A program made the position numbers and the translations under genes. Below are positions 26,053-34,974 of a DNA stretch of 64,000 nucleotides, in pieces. This DNA comes from Novipirellula galeiformis (GTDB taxonomy: Bacteria > Planctomycetota > Planctomycetia > Pirellulales > Pirellulaceae). Each line of letters opens with the position of its first letter. Position 1 is the stretch's first letter. The stretch lies in contig NZ_SJPT01000007.1 of the NCBI RefSeq assembly GCF_007860095.1, positions 248,001 through 312,000 on the forward strand, read 5' to 3'. The notes under the pieces are model-generated. The model was not told the DNA's origin, made no database searches, and was given only the letters and a program-made list of their open reading frames with translations.

Positions 26053-27144
26053 ATGGCAACGGCTTGTAAATTGATCGACCCAGATTCCAACGAACGATTG
26101 CGATGGCAGTCGGAAAAATTGCCTTTTAACGCTTTTGGCGCGTCGCTCCGCCGTCAATTTGGCGGGCGAATCCAACGCGTTAGCATTGATGCGGGGTTCA
26201 CCTGCCCCAATGTGGACGGTGCCGTGGCGCGAGGGGGATGCAATTTTTGTGACAATCGCTCCTTCAGCCCGTCACGCCGCGTCCGTTTGAAGCAGGTCAG
26301 TGAACAGCTTGCCACCGGGATTGAAACCGTCACCCAACGGTACGACAAAGTGGCAGGTTTCATTGCCTATTTCCAACCCGCGACGAACACGTATGCCCCC
26401 GTTGAACAGCTCGAAGAGGTGTTCCGATTGTCGCTTTCGATCAGCGACCGGGTGGTGGGATTGGCGGTCGGAACACGCCCGGACTGTGTCCCCGAAAGCG
26501 TGCTCGAGCTGCTCGAAAGACTGAGCCAAGAGACCTACGTTTCCTTGGAATTCGGCATGCAAACGATTCACGAACCGGGGCTTCGTTGGATGAATCGCGC
26601 CCATGACCACGCGAGCATGATCAATGCGATCGACCGCAGCCGGGGGCGAGGATTCGAATGTTGTAGCCATGTGATTCTCGGCATTCCTGGGGAAACTCAC
26701 GCGATGATGATGGAAACGGCCGTCGAGATTGGTCGTCTCGGGTTCGATGCGATCAAATTGCACAACCTCTACGCCGTCGAGGGAACCCCGCTGGGAGACC
26801 AGGTGAAGAGCGGTGAAATCACCCTGATCGAGCGAGAGGAATACATCCACACGGTGGTCGACTTTCTGGAGCGGATTCCGCCGGAGGTGATCGTGGAGCG
26901 TGTGAGTGGCGATGCCCCCCCCAATTTTCTGATTGAACCGAAATGGTGTTTAGAAAAGTCGTCCCTGCGGCTGGCGATTGAGCAGGAATTCAAACGCCGC
27001 GGCACACGTCAGGGCTCGCACTACACGGCGCCCGACATCCTGCCTCACCTACGCCCTCGGCCTGCGGATGAAACCCCCGAGGCGATTCGCGCTCAAATTG
27101 ACCTGCGACGCCGATTGCCAGTGCTAAAGATGGAACAAAAGTAA
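26053..27144 (+). CDS. Radical SAM protein, TIGR01212/YhcC family
   Basis: 363 residues, family length about 310-330 plus a short N-terminal extension. The cluster-binding cysteines are TCPNVDG then GGCNFCDNRSFSP, the spacing used by this family. Further landmarks are FQPATNTYAP, VGTRPDCVP, SLEFGMQT and HVILGIPGET. The C-terminal part carries LHNLYAVEGTPL and the ending with RGTRQGS. The substrate is unknown; the protein uses a 4Fe-4S cluster and S-adenosylmethionine in the cytosol. It is divergent from the FHA gene and monocistronic. Confidence 0.92.
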   Translation: MATACKLIDPDSNERLRWQSEKLPFNAFGASLRRQFGGRIQRVSIDAGFTCPNVDGAVARGGCNFCDNRSFSPSRRVRLKQVSEQLATGIETVTQRYDKVAGFIAYFQPATNTYAPVEQLEEVFRLSLSISDRVVGLAVGTRPDCVPESVLELLERLSQETYVSLEFGMQTIHEPGLRWMNRAHDHASMINAIDRSRGRGFECCSHVILGIPGETHAMMMETAVEIGRLGFDAIKLHNLYAVEGTPLGDQVKSGEITLIEREEYIHTVVDFLERIPPEVIVERVSGDAPPNFLIEPKWCLEKSSLRLAIEQEFKRRGTRQGSHYTAPDILPHLRPRPADETPEAIRAQIDLRRRLPVLKMEQK

Positions 27145-27202
27145 TCCAATTCGCCCCGCTGCGGCTGTAAAATAACGAGCGGAGCCCCCCCAAATCGCAG
27201 CG

Positions 27203-27371
27203 GGGGCTAGGATCCAGTGGCACTTACTTTAGTCGCGGTCGGGTGTGAGGCTTTGCCCGGATGCCGCGAGTGAAATGTTTGCAAAACAGCGGGCGACTCG
27301 TGCTGCTCCACTACAAAAACCAACCAAAACCAACCGATGAGTGTCAAAGTAAGTGCCATGGGGCTAGCATC
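27203..27371. mobile_element. Candidate small non-autonomous element (MITE-like)
   Basis: Perfect 13-bp inverted ends, TGGCACTTACTTT at 27218-27230 and its complement at 27346-27358, enclose 115 bp without an ORF. Outside them is an almost perfect 12-bp direct repeat, GGGGCTAGGATC at 27203-27214 and GGGGCTAGCATC at 27360-27371, which could be a target-site duplication. No transposase is encoded. It lies in the 383-bp gap between the radical SAM gene and a small membrane protein; I see nothing else there apart from a short C/G hairpin just after the radical SAM stop. Confidence 0.55.
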
Positions 27372-27527
27372 GCTGGGGCAAAATCACCAGCTCCGCAGCC
27401 GCCCCACTCCCGCAGGGCTCGCGACGCGTGAGGCCCCTCGCCCCGTGCCGCTGGGGACGATACGATTTTGGGCCTGGGGAGCCTGGCAGCGGAGAACAGC
27501 TCCTTTCTTAGTGCGGAATGACGACTG

Positions 27528-27905
27528 ATGTCACGGATTGCGATCTTTTTCGGCTTGCTGTTATGCACGGTAACGTTGGCGGCATTGATTGCCTCGATGC
27601 AGAAAATCCCAGCTCAATTCTGCCCGATGATGCTGGGAATCCCGATGCTGTTTTGCGGCGTCGTCGGCTTGAACCCTCACCGTCGCAAACACGCCATGCA
27701 CGTCGCTGCCGCGATCGCGTTGCTGGGGACATTGATGGGGGGCAGCAATACCCTTTTCACGCTGTTTCGTTTACTCCGCGGGATTGAAGTGAACCCGTTA
27801 GGAATGCGAATCGTCATGGTGATGACGGTCCTTTGTGTGGTATATCTCGTGCTCAGCATCGTCTCGTTTATCCAGACGCGTCGTCGTCGGTTGACCGCCA
27901 GTTAG
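27528..27905 (+). CDS. Small four-helix membrane protein
   Basis: 125 residues, not assigned to a named family. Four hydrophobic segments are evident at about residues 4-22, 32-48, 58-80 and 95-116, with a basic tail (RRRRLTAS). No catalytic motif is visible. It precedes the cimA leader region; the cimA promoter begins only 7 bp after its stop, so the two are probably separate transcripts. The first ATG of the shorter of two overlapping frames is used because the other frame has no membrane character. Confidence 0.75.
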   Translation: MSRIAIFFGLLLCTVTLAALIASMQKIPAQFCPMMLGIPMLFCGVVGLNPHRRKHAMHVAAAIALLGTLMGGSNTLFTLFRLLRGIEVNPLGMRIVMVMTVLCVVYLVLSIVSFIQTRRRRLTAS

Positions 27906-27911
27906 CTACGA

Positions 27912-27939
27912 TTGACAGCGGCGACAAAAAAACTATCCT
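27912..27939 (+). promoter_or_regulatory. Promoter of the cimA leader transcript
   Basis: A perfect TTGACA (27912-27917) is followed after 16 bp by TATCCT (27934-27939), four of six matches to the -10 consensus. Transcription would start near 27946, about 30 bases before the leader ORF. Sigma-70 factors with intact regions 2 and 4 exist in this organism (21650). Confidence 0.7.
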
Positions 27940-27975
27940 CTGTACTTCCAAACTTCCTAAAAACCAGACAATTCC

Positions 27976-28041
27976 GTGGCATACAACAACATCATCCCAA
28001 CGGTGATTATTCGCGTCGTCGGCAACATGAGCCGGCCGTAA
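27976..28041 (+). CDS. Ile/Val-rich leader peptide, probable cimA attenuator
   Basis: A 21-codon ORF from GTG at 27976 to TAA at 28039. The only in-frame start candidate after the upstream TAA (27958-27960) is this GTG. Its product, MAYNNIIPTVIIRVVGNMSR plus P, has four Ile and three further Val in 20 residues, arranged in runs (II, VII, VV), and no Leu. That composition, the position 30 bases after a promoter, and the following terminator match the ilvL/ivbL type of leader, where ribosome stalling on scarce charged tRNA prevents termination. No Shine-Dalgarno sequence is visible, as in many genes here. It would be missed by ordinary gene finding because of size and start codon. Confidence 0.75.
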   Translation: MAYNNIIPTVIIRVVGNMSRP

Positions 28042-28112
28042 CGCGGGGAACGAATCGGAGCGACCGTCATCGATACGGGACACTGCTCGGCTCGAAATGC
28101 CACTTCGACATT

Positions 28113-28148
28113 AACCCCCGAGGCCACTCATAGCTTCGGGGGTTTTTT
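28113..28148 (+). terminator. Intrinsic terminator (attenuator) before cimA
   Basis: A 12-bp stem (AACCCCCGAGGC pairing with GCTTCGGGGGTT, one G-T pair) closes an 8-base loop and runs into six T. It lies 71 bases after the leader peptide stop and about 108 bases before cimA. Because a promoter lies upstream and the coding gene downstream, it would stop the transcript before cimA unless an alternative structure forms. A candidate competing strand is CGGGG at 28044-28048, which could pair with CCCCG at 28116-28120. That strand would be covered by a ribosome at the leader stop. Confidence 0.85.
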
Positions 28149-28255
28149 CGTTTTCCCAAGATCCAACATCAAGCCTGACGGCTGCGAATTCCCGCGACAC
28201 GCATCCTCACGCTCCCAAACGCACCTCCGCTAAACCTCGATTCAAAACGCAAGCG

Positions 28256-29842
28256 ATGAACGCCAAACCTATCTTGATCTACGACACAACCCTGAGAGAT
28301 GGCTCGCAGGGTGAAGGGGTTAGTTTTTCACTTCAAGACAAGCTAAACATCGCGGAGCGTCTGGCGGAAATTGGCATCGATTTCATCGAAGGGGGCTACC
28401 CCCTTTCGAACGAAAAGGACGTAGCCTTTTTTCGTGAAATCAAAAAACGCGACCTCGGCCAGAGCAAGGTTTGCGCGTTCGGTATGACGCGTCGCAAATC
28501 GATGCAGGCGAAAGACGACCCTGGGATGAAGGCGTTGGTCGAAGCGGGAACCCCCTGCATCACGTTGGTGGGCAAAACGTGGGACTACCACGCCACCGAA
28601 GTGCTTCGTGTCACGCTCGAAGAAAACTTGGCGATGATCGGCGAGAGTGCCGAATTCCTCTCCCGCAATGCCGAATTGATCTACGACGCGGAGCATTTTT
28701 TTGATGGGTATCATGCGAATCCCGAGTACGCGATCAAGACGTTAAAGGCAGCTGCGGCCGGTGGCGCGACTTGGCTAAGCCTTTGTGACACTAACGGAGG
28801 CACGCTTCCCGAACGCGTCAGCGAAGTCACGCGTGCGGCAATCGAAGCATTGGCCGACTACAACGTCCAAATCGGAATCCATTGTCACAACGATTGCGAA
28901 CTCGCCGTCGCCAATTCCTTGGCCGCCGTCGACGCCGGAGCGACTCAAGTTCAAGGAACGATCAACGGCATCGGCGAGCGGTGCGGTAACGTCGACCTGA
29001 TCTCGATGATTTCGAACCTGGCACTCAAGAAGAAGGGCTTCACGGTGCTGGGTGGCCGCTCGCTCAAACCGCTAACGCAACTGAGCCGCTTTGTTTACGA
29101 AACCGCCAACCTTCAATGGCGAAACAGTCAACCGTTTGTTGGGCAAAGCGCCTTCGCCCACAAGGGCGGCATGCATGTCCACGCGATTAATAAAGCGGCG
29201 AAAACCTACGAGCATATCGACCCCGCGTTGATCGGAAATGAACGTCGGATTTTGGTCAGCGAACTCTCGGGGCGAAGCAACATCACGGCACTGGCGACGA
29301 AACACAAACTCGAAGACGATCGAGAGTTGATGGACAAAATTTTGGCGGAAGTCGTGCGGCTGGAAAACCAAGGCTACCAATTCGAGAACGCCGGAGCCTC
29401 CTTCGATCTGTTGATCAAACGAATCGCCGGTTCCTACACGCCTCATTTCGAAACCATCAAATACCGTGTCGTGGCCGGAGACCGAAACACCGAAGGCGAA
29501 GCGAGCGGGGTGTTCGCCGAGGCGATCATTAAACTGAAAGTGGGCGACGCGTTATGGTTTGATGCCGCCGAGGGGCACGGACCGGTCAATGCACTCGATG
29601 CTGCACTCCGCAAGGCGCTGTCGGATGAGTACCCGCAGCTCGCTGAAATGCGTTTAACGGACTACAAAGTGCGCGTCGTCGATTCCGGTTCCGGTACCGC
29701 AGCATCGATCCGCGTGAACATTGAAAGCACGGACGAGCACGAATCGTGGGGCACGATCGGCGTGAGTGAAAACATTATCGAAGCGAGCTGGAATGCGCTC
29801 GTCGATGCCGTCGAGTACAAACTGCACAAATCCACCCCCTAA
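28256..29842 (+). CDS. cimA: Citramalate synthase
   Basis: 528 residues, typical for CimA. It condenses pyruvate with acetyl-CoA to (R)-citramalate, the first step of the threonine-independent route to isoleucine. The catalytic TIM barrel (about 1-280) opens with YDTTLRDGSQGEGVSFSLQD and contains HNDCELAVANSLAAVDAGAT and GTINGIGERCGN, followed by HKGGMHVHA. The last third is the regulatory domain shared with isopropylmalate synthases and is expected to bind isoleucine for feedback control. GEGVSFS rather than the LeuA form supports CimA. A promoter, leader peptide and terminator upstream suggest attenuation. valS follows 251 bp later on the same strand. Confidence 0.95.
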   Translation: MNAKPILIYDTTLRDGSQGEGVSFSLQDKLNIAERLAEIGIDFIEGGYPLSNEKDVAFFREIKKRDLGQSKVCAFGMTRRKSMQAKDDPGMKALVEAGTPCITLVGKTWDYHATEVLRVTLEENLAMIGESAEFLSRNAELIYDAEHFFDGYHANPEYAIKTLKAAAAGGATWLSLCDTNGGTLPERVSEVTRAAIEALADYNVQIGIHCHNDCELAVANSLAAVDAGATQVQGTINGIGERCGNVDLISMISNLALKKKGFTVLGGRSLKPLTQLSRFVYETANLQWRNSQPFVGQSAFAHKGGMHVHAINKAAKTYEHIDPALIGNERRILVSELSGRSNITALATKHKLEDDRELMDKILAEVVRLENQGYQFENAGASFDLLIKRIAGSYTPHFETIKYRVVAGDRNTEGEASGVFAEAIIKLKVGDALWFDAAEGHGPVNALDAALRKALSDEYPQLAEMRLTDYKVRVVDSGSGTAASIRVNIESTDEHESWGTIGVSENIIEASWNALVDAVEYKLHKSTP

Positions 29843-30093
29843 ACCTGCATCGCTGGTGGACCTCGTGTCGTGGACGACCGTGGTGGAGCGTCGCTTCGCC
29901 GCCAAGACCCACAATCGGGATGCCCCACAACCGAGCATCAGGGCATGGCCAGACCGACGCGGCCAACCCAACACTAAAAAACGAACAAGCGGTCACGAAA
30001 CGCCCTGAACCCCGTCTGTGGGGGCCCCCGGGGTCCGTGACTTCACTGAGACCGAGACTTAACCGAGACACCCTGTTTAGCGATAGTAAAATC

Positions 30094-33000
30094 ATGACGA
30101 TTCCGACTCGATTTGATCATTCGGACGCAGCGGCGGACATTGCCAAAGCCTGGGAAGACGCGCGGTGTGCTCACGCCGAACCCAACCCGAACCGCAAACC
30201 TTTCACGATCGTAATCCCGCCACCGAACGTGACCGGGGCGTTGCACCTCGGGCATGGTTTGAACAATACGCTGCAAGACATCGTCGTTCGGACCAAACGG
30301 ATGCAAGGGTTTGAAGCATTGTGGATGCCGGGCACCGATCATGCCGGGATCGCAACACAAGCGGTGGTCGAAAAGCGATTGAAGGAACAAGAAAACAAGA
30401 CGCGTCACGACTTGGGTCGCGAAGCGTTGGTGCAACGGATCTGGGACTGGAAAGAACAATACGAAAAACGGATCCTCGGCCAACTAAAGCGGATGGGTTG
30501 CAGTTGCGATTGGGAGCGGACCCGGTTCACGTTGGACGATCGCTGCGCCGCCGCAGTGCGCGCGACCTTCTTCGATCTGTTTAGCAAAAAACGCATCTAT
30601 CGCGGCAAACGACTCGTCAACTGGGATACCTATTTGCAGACGGCCGTCAGCGATGACGAAGTGATCAGCAAAACCGAGAAAGGTCACTTTTGGCATCTGT
30701 TCTATCCTGTCGTGGATCCCAAACCGGGAGAACCGACACGGATCGAAATCGCGACGACTCGTCCGGAAACCATGCTGGGCGATACCGCCATCGCGGTCCA
30801 TCCCGATCCCGAGGCCGCCTTCGACAAAATCGAGGCCGAGCTCAAAGCGAAACTCGAATCGGCCTCGGCCAATGAGAAAACCGAGCTCAACAAACAAATC
30901 GATGCATTAGCCGAACGCCGCAAGACGATGCTACCGCAATTGATCCAATTGCGAGACATGGCCCTGGACGGTCGCAAGGTGACCTTGCCACTGATGAATC
31001 GCGAGATTCCGATTGTTGCTGACGAATGGGCGAAACCCGAAATGGGAACGGGATGCGTCAAGATCACCCCCGCACACGATCCCAATGACTACGAAGTGGG
31101 CAAACGCGTCGGCTTGGCGATGATCAACATCCTCAACTCGGACGGAACGATGAATTCCGAAGCGGGCGTTTACGAGGGTTTAACGATCAAGAAGACTCGC
31201 GTCAAAGTGCTCGAAGACCTCGAAGCACTCGACTTGGTCGGTGAGGTCGAGGACCGTGAAATTGAGCTTCCGCTTAGCGACCGCAGCAAGACGCCGATCG
31301 AGCCCTACCTCGCCGATCAATGGTTCGTCGCGATGGAAGAGCTCGCTCAATCAGCAATGGATGCGGTTACGAGTGAAGAGGTCAAAATCTTTCCAACCCG
31401 TTATCGCAAAGGCTACCTGGATTGGCTGAGCGAAAAACGCGACTGGCCCGTCAGCCGCCAATTGTGGTGGGGACACCAGATCCCGATCTGGTCTCTCAGC
31501 GGTGTGGCGTCGGATTCGGCCAACGCGGCTTCCGAACAACTTACGACGTTTCCCGAATATGCATCCGGCAAGATTTCGCACCGGGTTGATGAAAACGAAG
31601 ACGGTACCTATTCGCTGTTCGTCTGCTTGCGTAGCGAAGACGCGGCGTTGGAAGCCAAGGTTGAAGCACTCGGATTGGTCCGTGACCCCGATGTTTTGGA
31701 CACCTGGTTCTCGTCCGCCTTGTGGCCTCATAGCACTCTCGGATGGCCCGAACAAACGGCAGAGCTTGAGTACTTTTATCCCACCAGTACGCTGATTACC
31801 TCGCGTGACATCATCACGTTATGGGTCGCGCGGATGGTTTTGATGGGGCTCAATAACGTTGGCAAAGTGCCCTTCAGCGAAGTCTTTATTCATCCCAAAA
31901 TCCTGGATGGATTAGGGGAAACGATGAGCAAGAGTAAAGGCAACGGAGTCGATCCGATCGACGTGATCGAAAAGTTTGGTCCCGATGCCTTGCGTTTTGG
32001 ATTGGCACGATTGGCGACCGAGACGCAAGACGTGCGGATGCCGGTCCAGTACGAATGCCCGCACTGCGAAAAACTGATCGACCAAACCAAGAAAAACCGA
32101 GCACTACACACGGTCGAGTGCCCGGCGTGCAAGAAAACCTTCTCGACGCAATGGGCTGAATCGGCGTCCGACAAAGCGTTTCCTCGCGCCGCGGTAGTCA
32201 GTGAACGCTTTGAAACGGCCCGCAACTTCGTCAACAAATTGTGGAACGCGGCGCGGTTCGCGCTGATGAATTTCGAAGGTTATTCGGCGCAAGAAATCAA
32301 TGTCGCAGAACTACCGCTCGAAGACCGATGGTTGTTGAGCCGTTTGTCGACCGTTACCAAACAAGTCACCGAAGCGACCGAACATTACCGCTTCGCCGAA
32401 GCTTCGCGCATTCTTTATGATTTCGCTTGGGACGAATTCTGTAGCTTTTACGTTGAGATCGCCAAGCCGCGATTGGCCGATGATTCCCTTCGCGCGGTCA
32501 CTCAATCGGTAATCGCTCATGGGCTCGACACGTTGCTACGTCTGTTACACCCGATCACGCCCTTTGTCACCGAATCGATCTGGGGCTATTTGAACGAAGC
32601 CGCTCCGAAACGAGGATTGCCCGTACCGGTCGAAGCCCCCAAGTTCGTGATGACCGCGTCGTGGCCGATTGCCGATGCGTCACATTACGACGAAGGCATC
32701 GAGCGCCAATTCAATGAATTCCAAGAGGTGGTCGGAGCGATCCGGCGGATCCGGGCCAGCCAGAATATTGCTCCGCGCGATACCGTGCCGGTTGCCATCC
32801 GCTGTAGCGAGTCATCGCAAGCGTTGTTGGAACCGATGCGAGCCTATTTCCAAGGGCTCGCCGGCGCCGAGGTGCTCGAGTTGGGTTCCCATGCCAAGCC
32901 ATTCGAAATTGACGCACCGCTTGCGATTAGCGGGTTGGATATCGACGTGCATGTCGACTTGGAACAGTTCATTGATGTGGAAGCCGAATTATCGCGTCTG

Positions 33001-33186
33001 CAAAAACTGCTCGACCAAATCGTCAAACAGATCAGCGGCAAACAACAAAAACTCTCCAACGAGAACTTTGTCTCGCGTGCGCCCGAAGAGGTGGTGGCCA
33101 AAGAGCGTGAGTCGTTGGATGATTTGAAACGGCAACACGAATCGGTTGAAAACGACATTGTGCGATTGAAGAGCAAAGCGGTCTAA
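30094..33186 (+). CDS. valS: Valyl-tRNA synthetase
   Basis: 1030 residues from the ATG at 30094 (MTIPTRFDHS); the longer frame from 29920 is non-coding in character. Class I landmarks are PPPNVTGALHLGHGLN (HIGH variant, about 43-58) and TMSKSKGNGVDP (about 609-620), where the usual Lys before MSKS is Thr. The editing domain has the extra helical insertion with KAKLESASANEKTE. A Cys4 zinc-ribbon-like insertion (YECPHCEKL... VECPACKK, about residues 651-685) follows the KMSKS loop. The anticodon-binding domain and a C-terminal coiled coil (LSRLQKLLDQIVKQISG) complete the protein. It charges tRNA-Val in the cytosol. Proximity to cimA joins valine supply and isoleucine synthesis. Confidence 0.95.
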   Translation: MTIPTRFDHSDAAADIAKAWEDARCAHAEPNPNRKPFTIVIPPPNVTGALHLGHGLNNTLQDIVVRTKRMQGFEALWMPGTDHAGIATQAVVEKRLKEQENKTRHDLGREALVQRIWDWKEQYEKRILGQLKRMGCSCDWERTRFTLDDRCAAAVRATFFDLFSKKRIYRGKRLVNWDTYLQTAVSDDEVISKTEKGHFWHLFYPVVDPKPGEPTRIEIATTRPETMLGDTAIAVHPDPEAAFDKIEAELKAKLESASANEKTELNKQIDALAERRKTMLPQLIQLRDMALDGRKVTLPLMNREIPIVADEWAKPEMGTGCVKITPAHDPNDYEVGKRVGLAMINILNSDGTMNSEAGVYEGLTIKKTRVKVLEDLEALDLVGEVEDREIELPLSDRSKTPIEPYLADQWFVAMEELAQSAMDAVTSEEVKIFPTRYRKGYLDWLSEKRDWPVSRQLWWGHQIPIWSLSGVASDSANAASEQLTTFPEYASGKISHRVDENEDGTYSLFVCLRSEDAALEAKVEALGLVRDPDVLDTWFSSALWPHSTLGWPEQTAELEYFYPTSTLITSRDIITLWVARMVLMGLNNVGKVPFSEVFIHPKILDGLGETMSKSKGNGVDPIDVIEKFGPDALRFGLARLATETQDVRMPVQYECPHCEKLIDQTKKNRALHTVECPACKKTFSTQWAESASDKAFPRAAVVSERFETARNFVNKLWNAARFALMNFEGYSAQEINVAELPLEDRWLLSRLSTVTKQVTEATEHYRFAEASRILYDFAWDEFCSFYVEIAKPRLADDSLRAVTQSVIAHGLDTLLRLLHPITPFVTESIWGYLNEAAPKRGLPVPVEAPKFVMTASWPIADASHYDEGIERQFNEFQEVVGAIRRIRASQNIAPRDTVPVAIRCSESSQALLEPMRAYFQGLAGAEVLELGSHAKPFEIDAPLAISGLDIDVHVDLEQFIDVEAELSRLQKLLDQIVKQISGKQQKLSNENFVSRAPEEVVAKERESLDDLKRQHESVENDIVRLKSKAV

Positions 33187-33295
33187 ACGCCTGGACTCGG
33201 GTCACGCGGGGATTCAAGATAGTTCGATGGAGGCCGGCATCCGCCGCCGCCATCCCACGCATCGTCATTCACATTATTCTCATCGGCTGATTGCA

Positions 33296-34177
33296 ATGCC
33301 TATCAAAATGACTTGCCAATGCGGCAAAGCACTCAACATCCCTGACGCGGCTGCGGGCAAAGCGGTGAAGTGCCCTGGATGCCAAACGGTGTTGAGGGTG
33401 CCCGCCTCAGGAGCAGCTGCAGCGTCAGGCCCAGCAAAAACTGGCCCAGCAAAAACAGCCCCAGCTGGCTCAGCCCTCGCGAAGCCGCAACGCCCCGCCG
33501 CGCCGCAACAAGCGGCTCGCCGCCCGGCTCCGGCCGCTCCGGTCGCGGTCGACACCAGCATGGATGATTTGTTCAACGAAGAAGGCTTTAGCCAACAGGT
33601 CGCGGCCATCTGCCCCGCGTGTCGTGCCGAGATGCAAGCCGACGCGGTGTTGTGCACCAAATGTGGTTTCAACAAACAAACCGGCACGCAACTCTCTGGA
33701 CACAAAACGCCCGGACTCGACATCTCCCATGGAACCATGGCGCTGCAAAAAGCGGCCGCCGACATGGCGCGAGCCAAGGAAACGCAAGATCGTTTGAGCG
33801 GCAACGTTGGAATGCCGTGGTGGATGTTGACGCTCGTTTTGTTTTTGATCGTCAGCTCGACTGCGATCACGGTGATCGCCATCAATGTGTCACGCCAAAT
33901 CGATAACGAGGGAGGGGGCTTCAATCCGCTGGCAACGTTCCTCGCGCTTGGCTTCGGAGCCTGCCTCACGATCTCCTTGGGCGCTCAATTTGTGTTGATC
34001 TTCCAAGCGTTCAAGCAGAATGTCAAAACGGGTTTGTTGACCATGTTTGTCCCCTGCTACATCCTTTATTTTGTCGCCAAGAATTGGGTCCAAACGAGGC
34101 GCATCTTTGCGATCTTGGTACTGATGGGAATGGTCGCTGGCGGTTTCCTCGCAGGCGCGTTTGCTGCAGGTTTGTAA
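33296..34177 (+). CDS. Zinc-ribbon and four-helix membrane protein
   Basis: 293 residues from the ATG at 33296 (MPIKMTCQCG), preferred to the ATG at 33227 because the metal motif begins at once. Residues 6-33 form a Cys4 zinc ribbon (CQCGKALN, then CPGCQ). An Ala/Pro/Lys-rich low-complexity linker carries a repeated SGPAKTGPAKTAPAG, followed by a second ribbon at about 112-134 (ICPACRAEM, CTKCGF). The C-terminal half has four membrane helices (about 180-290). I cannot assign a function. Proteins with an N-terminal ribbon and a membrane domain are frequent in planctomycetes. The gene follows valS by 109 bp and may be co-transcribed. Confidence 0.8.
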   Translation: MPIKMTCQCGKALNIPDAAAGKAVKCPGCQTVLRVPASGAAAASGPAKTGPAKTAPAGSALAKPQRPAAPQQAARRPAPAAPVAVDTSMDDLFNEEGFSQQVAAICPACRAEMQADAVLCTKCGFNKQTGTQLSGHKTPGLDISHGTMALQKAAADMARAKETQDRLSGNVGMPWWMLTLVLFLIVSSTAITVIAINVSRQIDNEGGGFNPLATFLALGFGACLTISLGAQFVLIFQAFKQNVKTGLLTMFVPCYILYFVAKNWVQTRRIFAILVLMGMVAGGFLAGAFAAGL

Positions 34178-34440
34178 ACCTGCGGCATGGGGACTGCACC
34201 GAAGCCAGCCGCTCGTTTGCAAACGCGAGTTTTGCTGTTGCCGGAACCCCTTATGCAAACGTCTCACAACGCAGGCACACGGCGATTTCGTTTAGTGCCT
34301 CTTGGCATTTGCACAACCACGTCGATATTTTCGCTCCCACGTAGTGATTCATTCGCCAAGCGTGTATTGTAGCGACACCCCTATGCGGCTGAAACGAAAG
34401 CTGCCCAAACGCGTCCCAAGCAACAGATTCGAGGAACGAA

Positions 34441-34881
34441 ATGATGAAATATTTTGCCGCCACCCTAGCCATGCTCCTGCTCTGCGGATGTGCCTCCAAA
34501 ACCCCAACCGGGCTCAGCAACGTCGATCCCGATGCGCCCACCGAATTCACCGAGACCAAATCGGGATTGAAGTATCGTATCTTGCGAAAATCCGCTGGCC
34601 CCAAACCGTCGCCCACCGACAACGTAACCGTTGACTACACCGGATGGTTGGACAATGGCACCGAGTTCGACAGCTCGTATGCGAGACGCCAACCGACTAG
34701 CTTCCGCTTAGACCAAGTCGTTCCGGGATGGACCGAAGGACTGCAATTGGTGGGCAAGGGAGGGATGATCGAACTGGAAATCCCTTACGAACTTGGTTAC
34801 GGTCCTGAAGGCCGCCCGGGCAGCATCCCTCCCTACGCGACGCTGCACTTCAAAGTCGAACTGCACGATATTAACCCATAG
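34441..34881 (+). CDS. FKBP-type peptidyl-prolyl isomerase, lipoprotein
   Basis: 146 residues. The signal peptide ends in a lipobox LLCGC (Cys17), so the protein is lipid-anchored after export. The rest is one FKBP domain: KSGLKYRILR, DNVTVDYTGWLDNGTEFDSS, FRLDQVVPGWTEGLQLVGKG, and LGYGPEGRPGSIPPYATLHF. The aromatic and Asp residues of the FK506 pocket (Tyr, Asp, Trp, Tyr) are all present. It would catalyse prolyl cis-trans isomerisation during folding of exported proteins. The next ORF on this strand begins over 4 kb away, so it is a single gene or the end of the valS group. Confidence 0.93.
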   Translation: MMKYFAATLAMLLLCGCASKTPTGLSNVDPDAPTEFTETKSGLKYRILRKSAGPKPSPTDNVTVDYTGWLDNGTEFDSSYARRQPTSFRLDQVVPGWTEGLQLVGKGGMIELEIPYELGYGPEGRPGSIPPYATLHFKVELHDINP

Positions 34882-34974
34882 TCGCAGTTTTGAAGTGGCG
34901 TGTTTGCCGTTTCCCAGCAACAGCGTTCCCGCAACGCACCGGATCGTTGACTTTACGTCGACGAAGGCAAACCA

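Noticed and set aside
27337-27528. Short ORF overlapping the end of the MITE-like element
   Set aside because: Basic, Pro-rich and without start signals; its end overlaps the membrane protein start.
29843-30093. T-box riboswitch before valS
   Set aside because: No T-box consensus and no terminator are visible in the gap.
30484-30897. Minus-strand ORF inside valS
   Set aside because: It is antisense to a fully conserved synthetase and has no domain or start signal.
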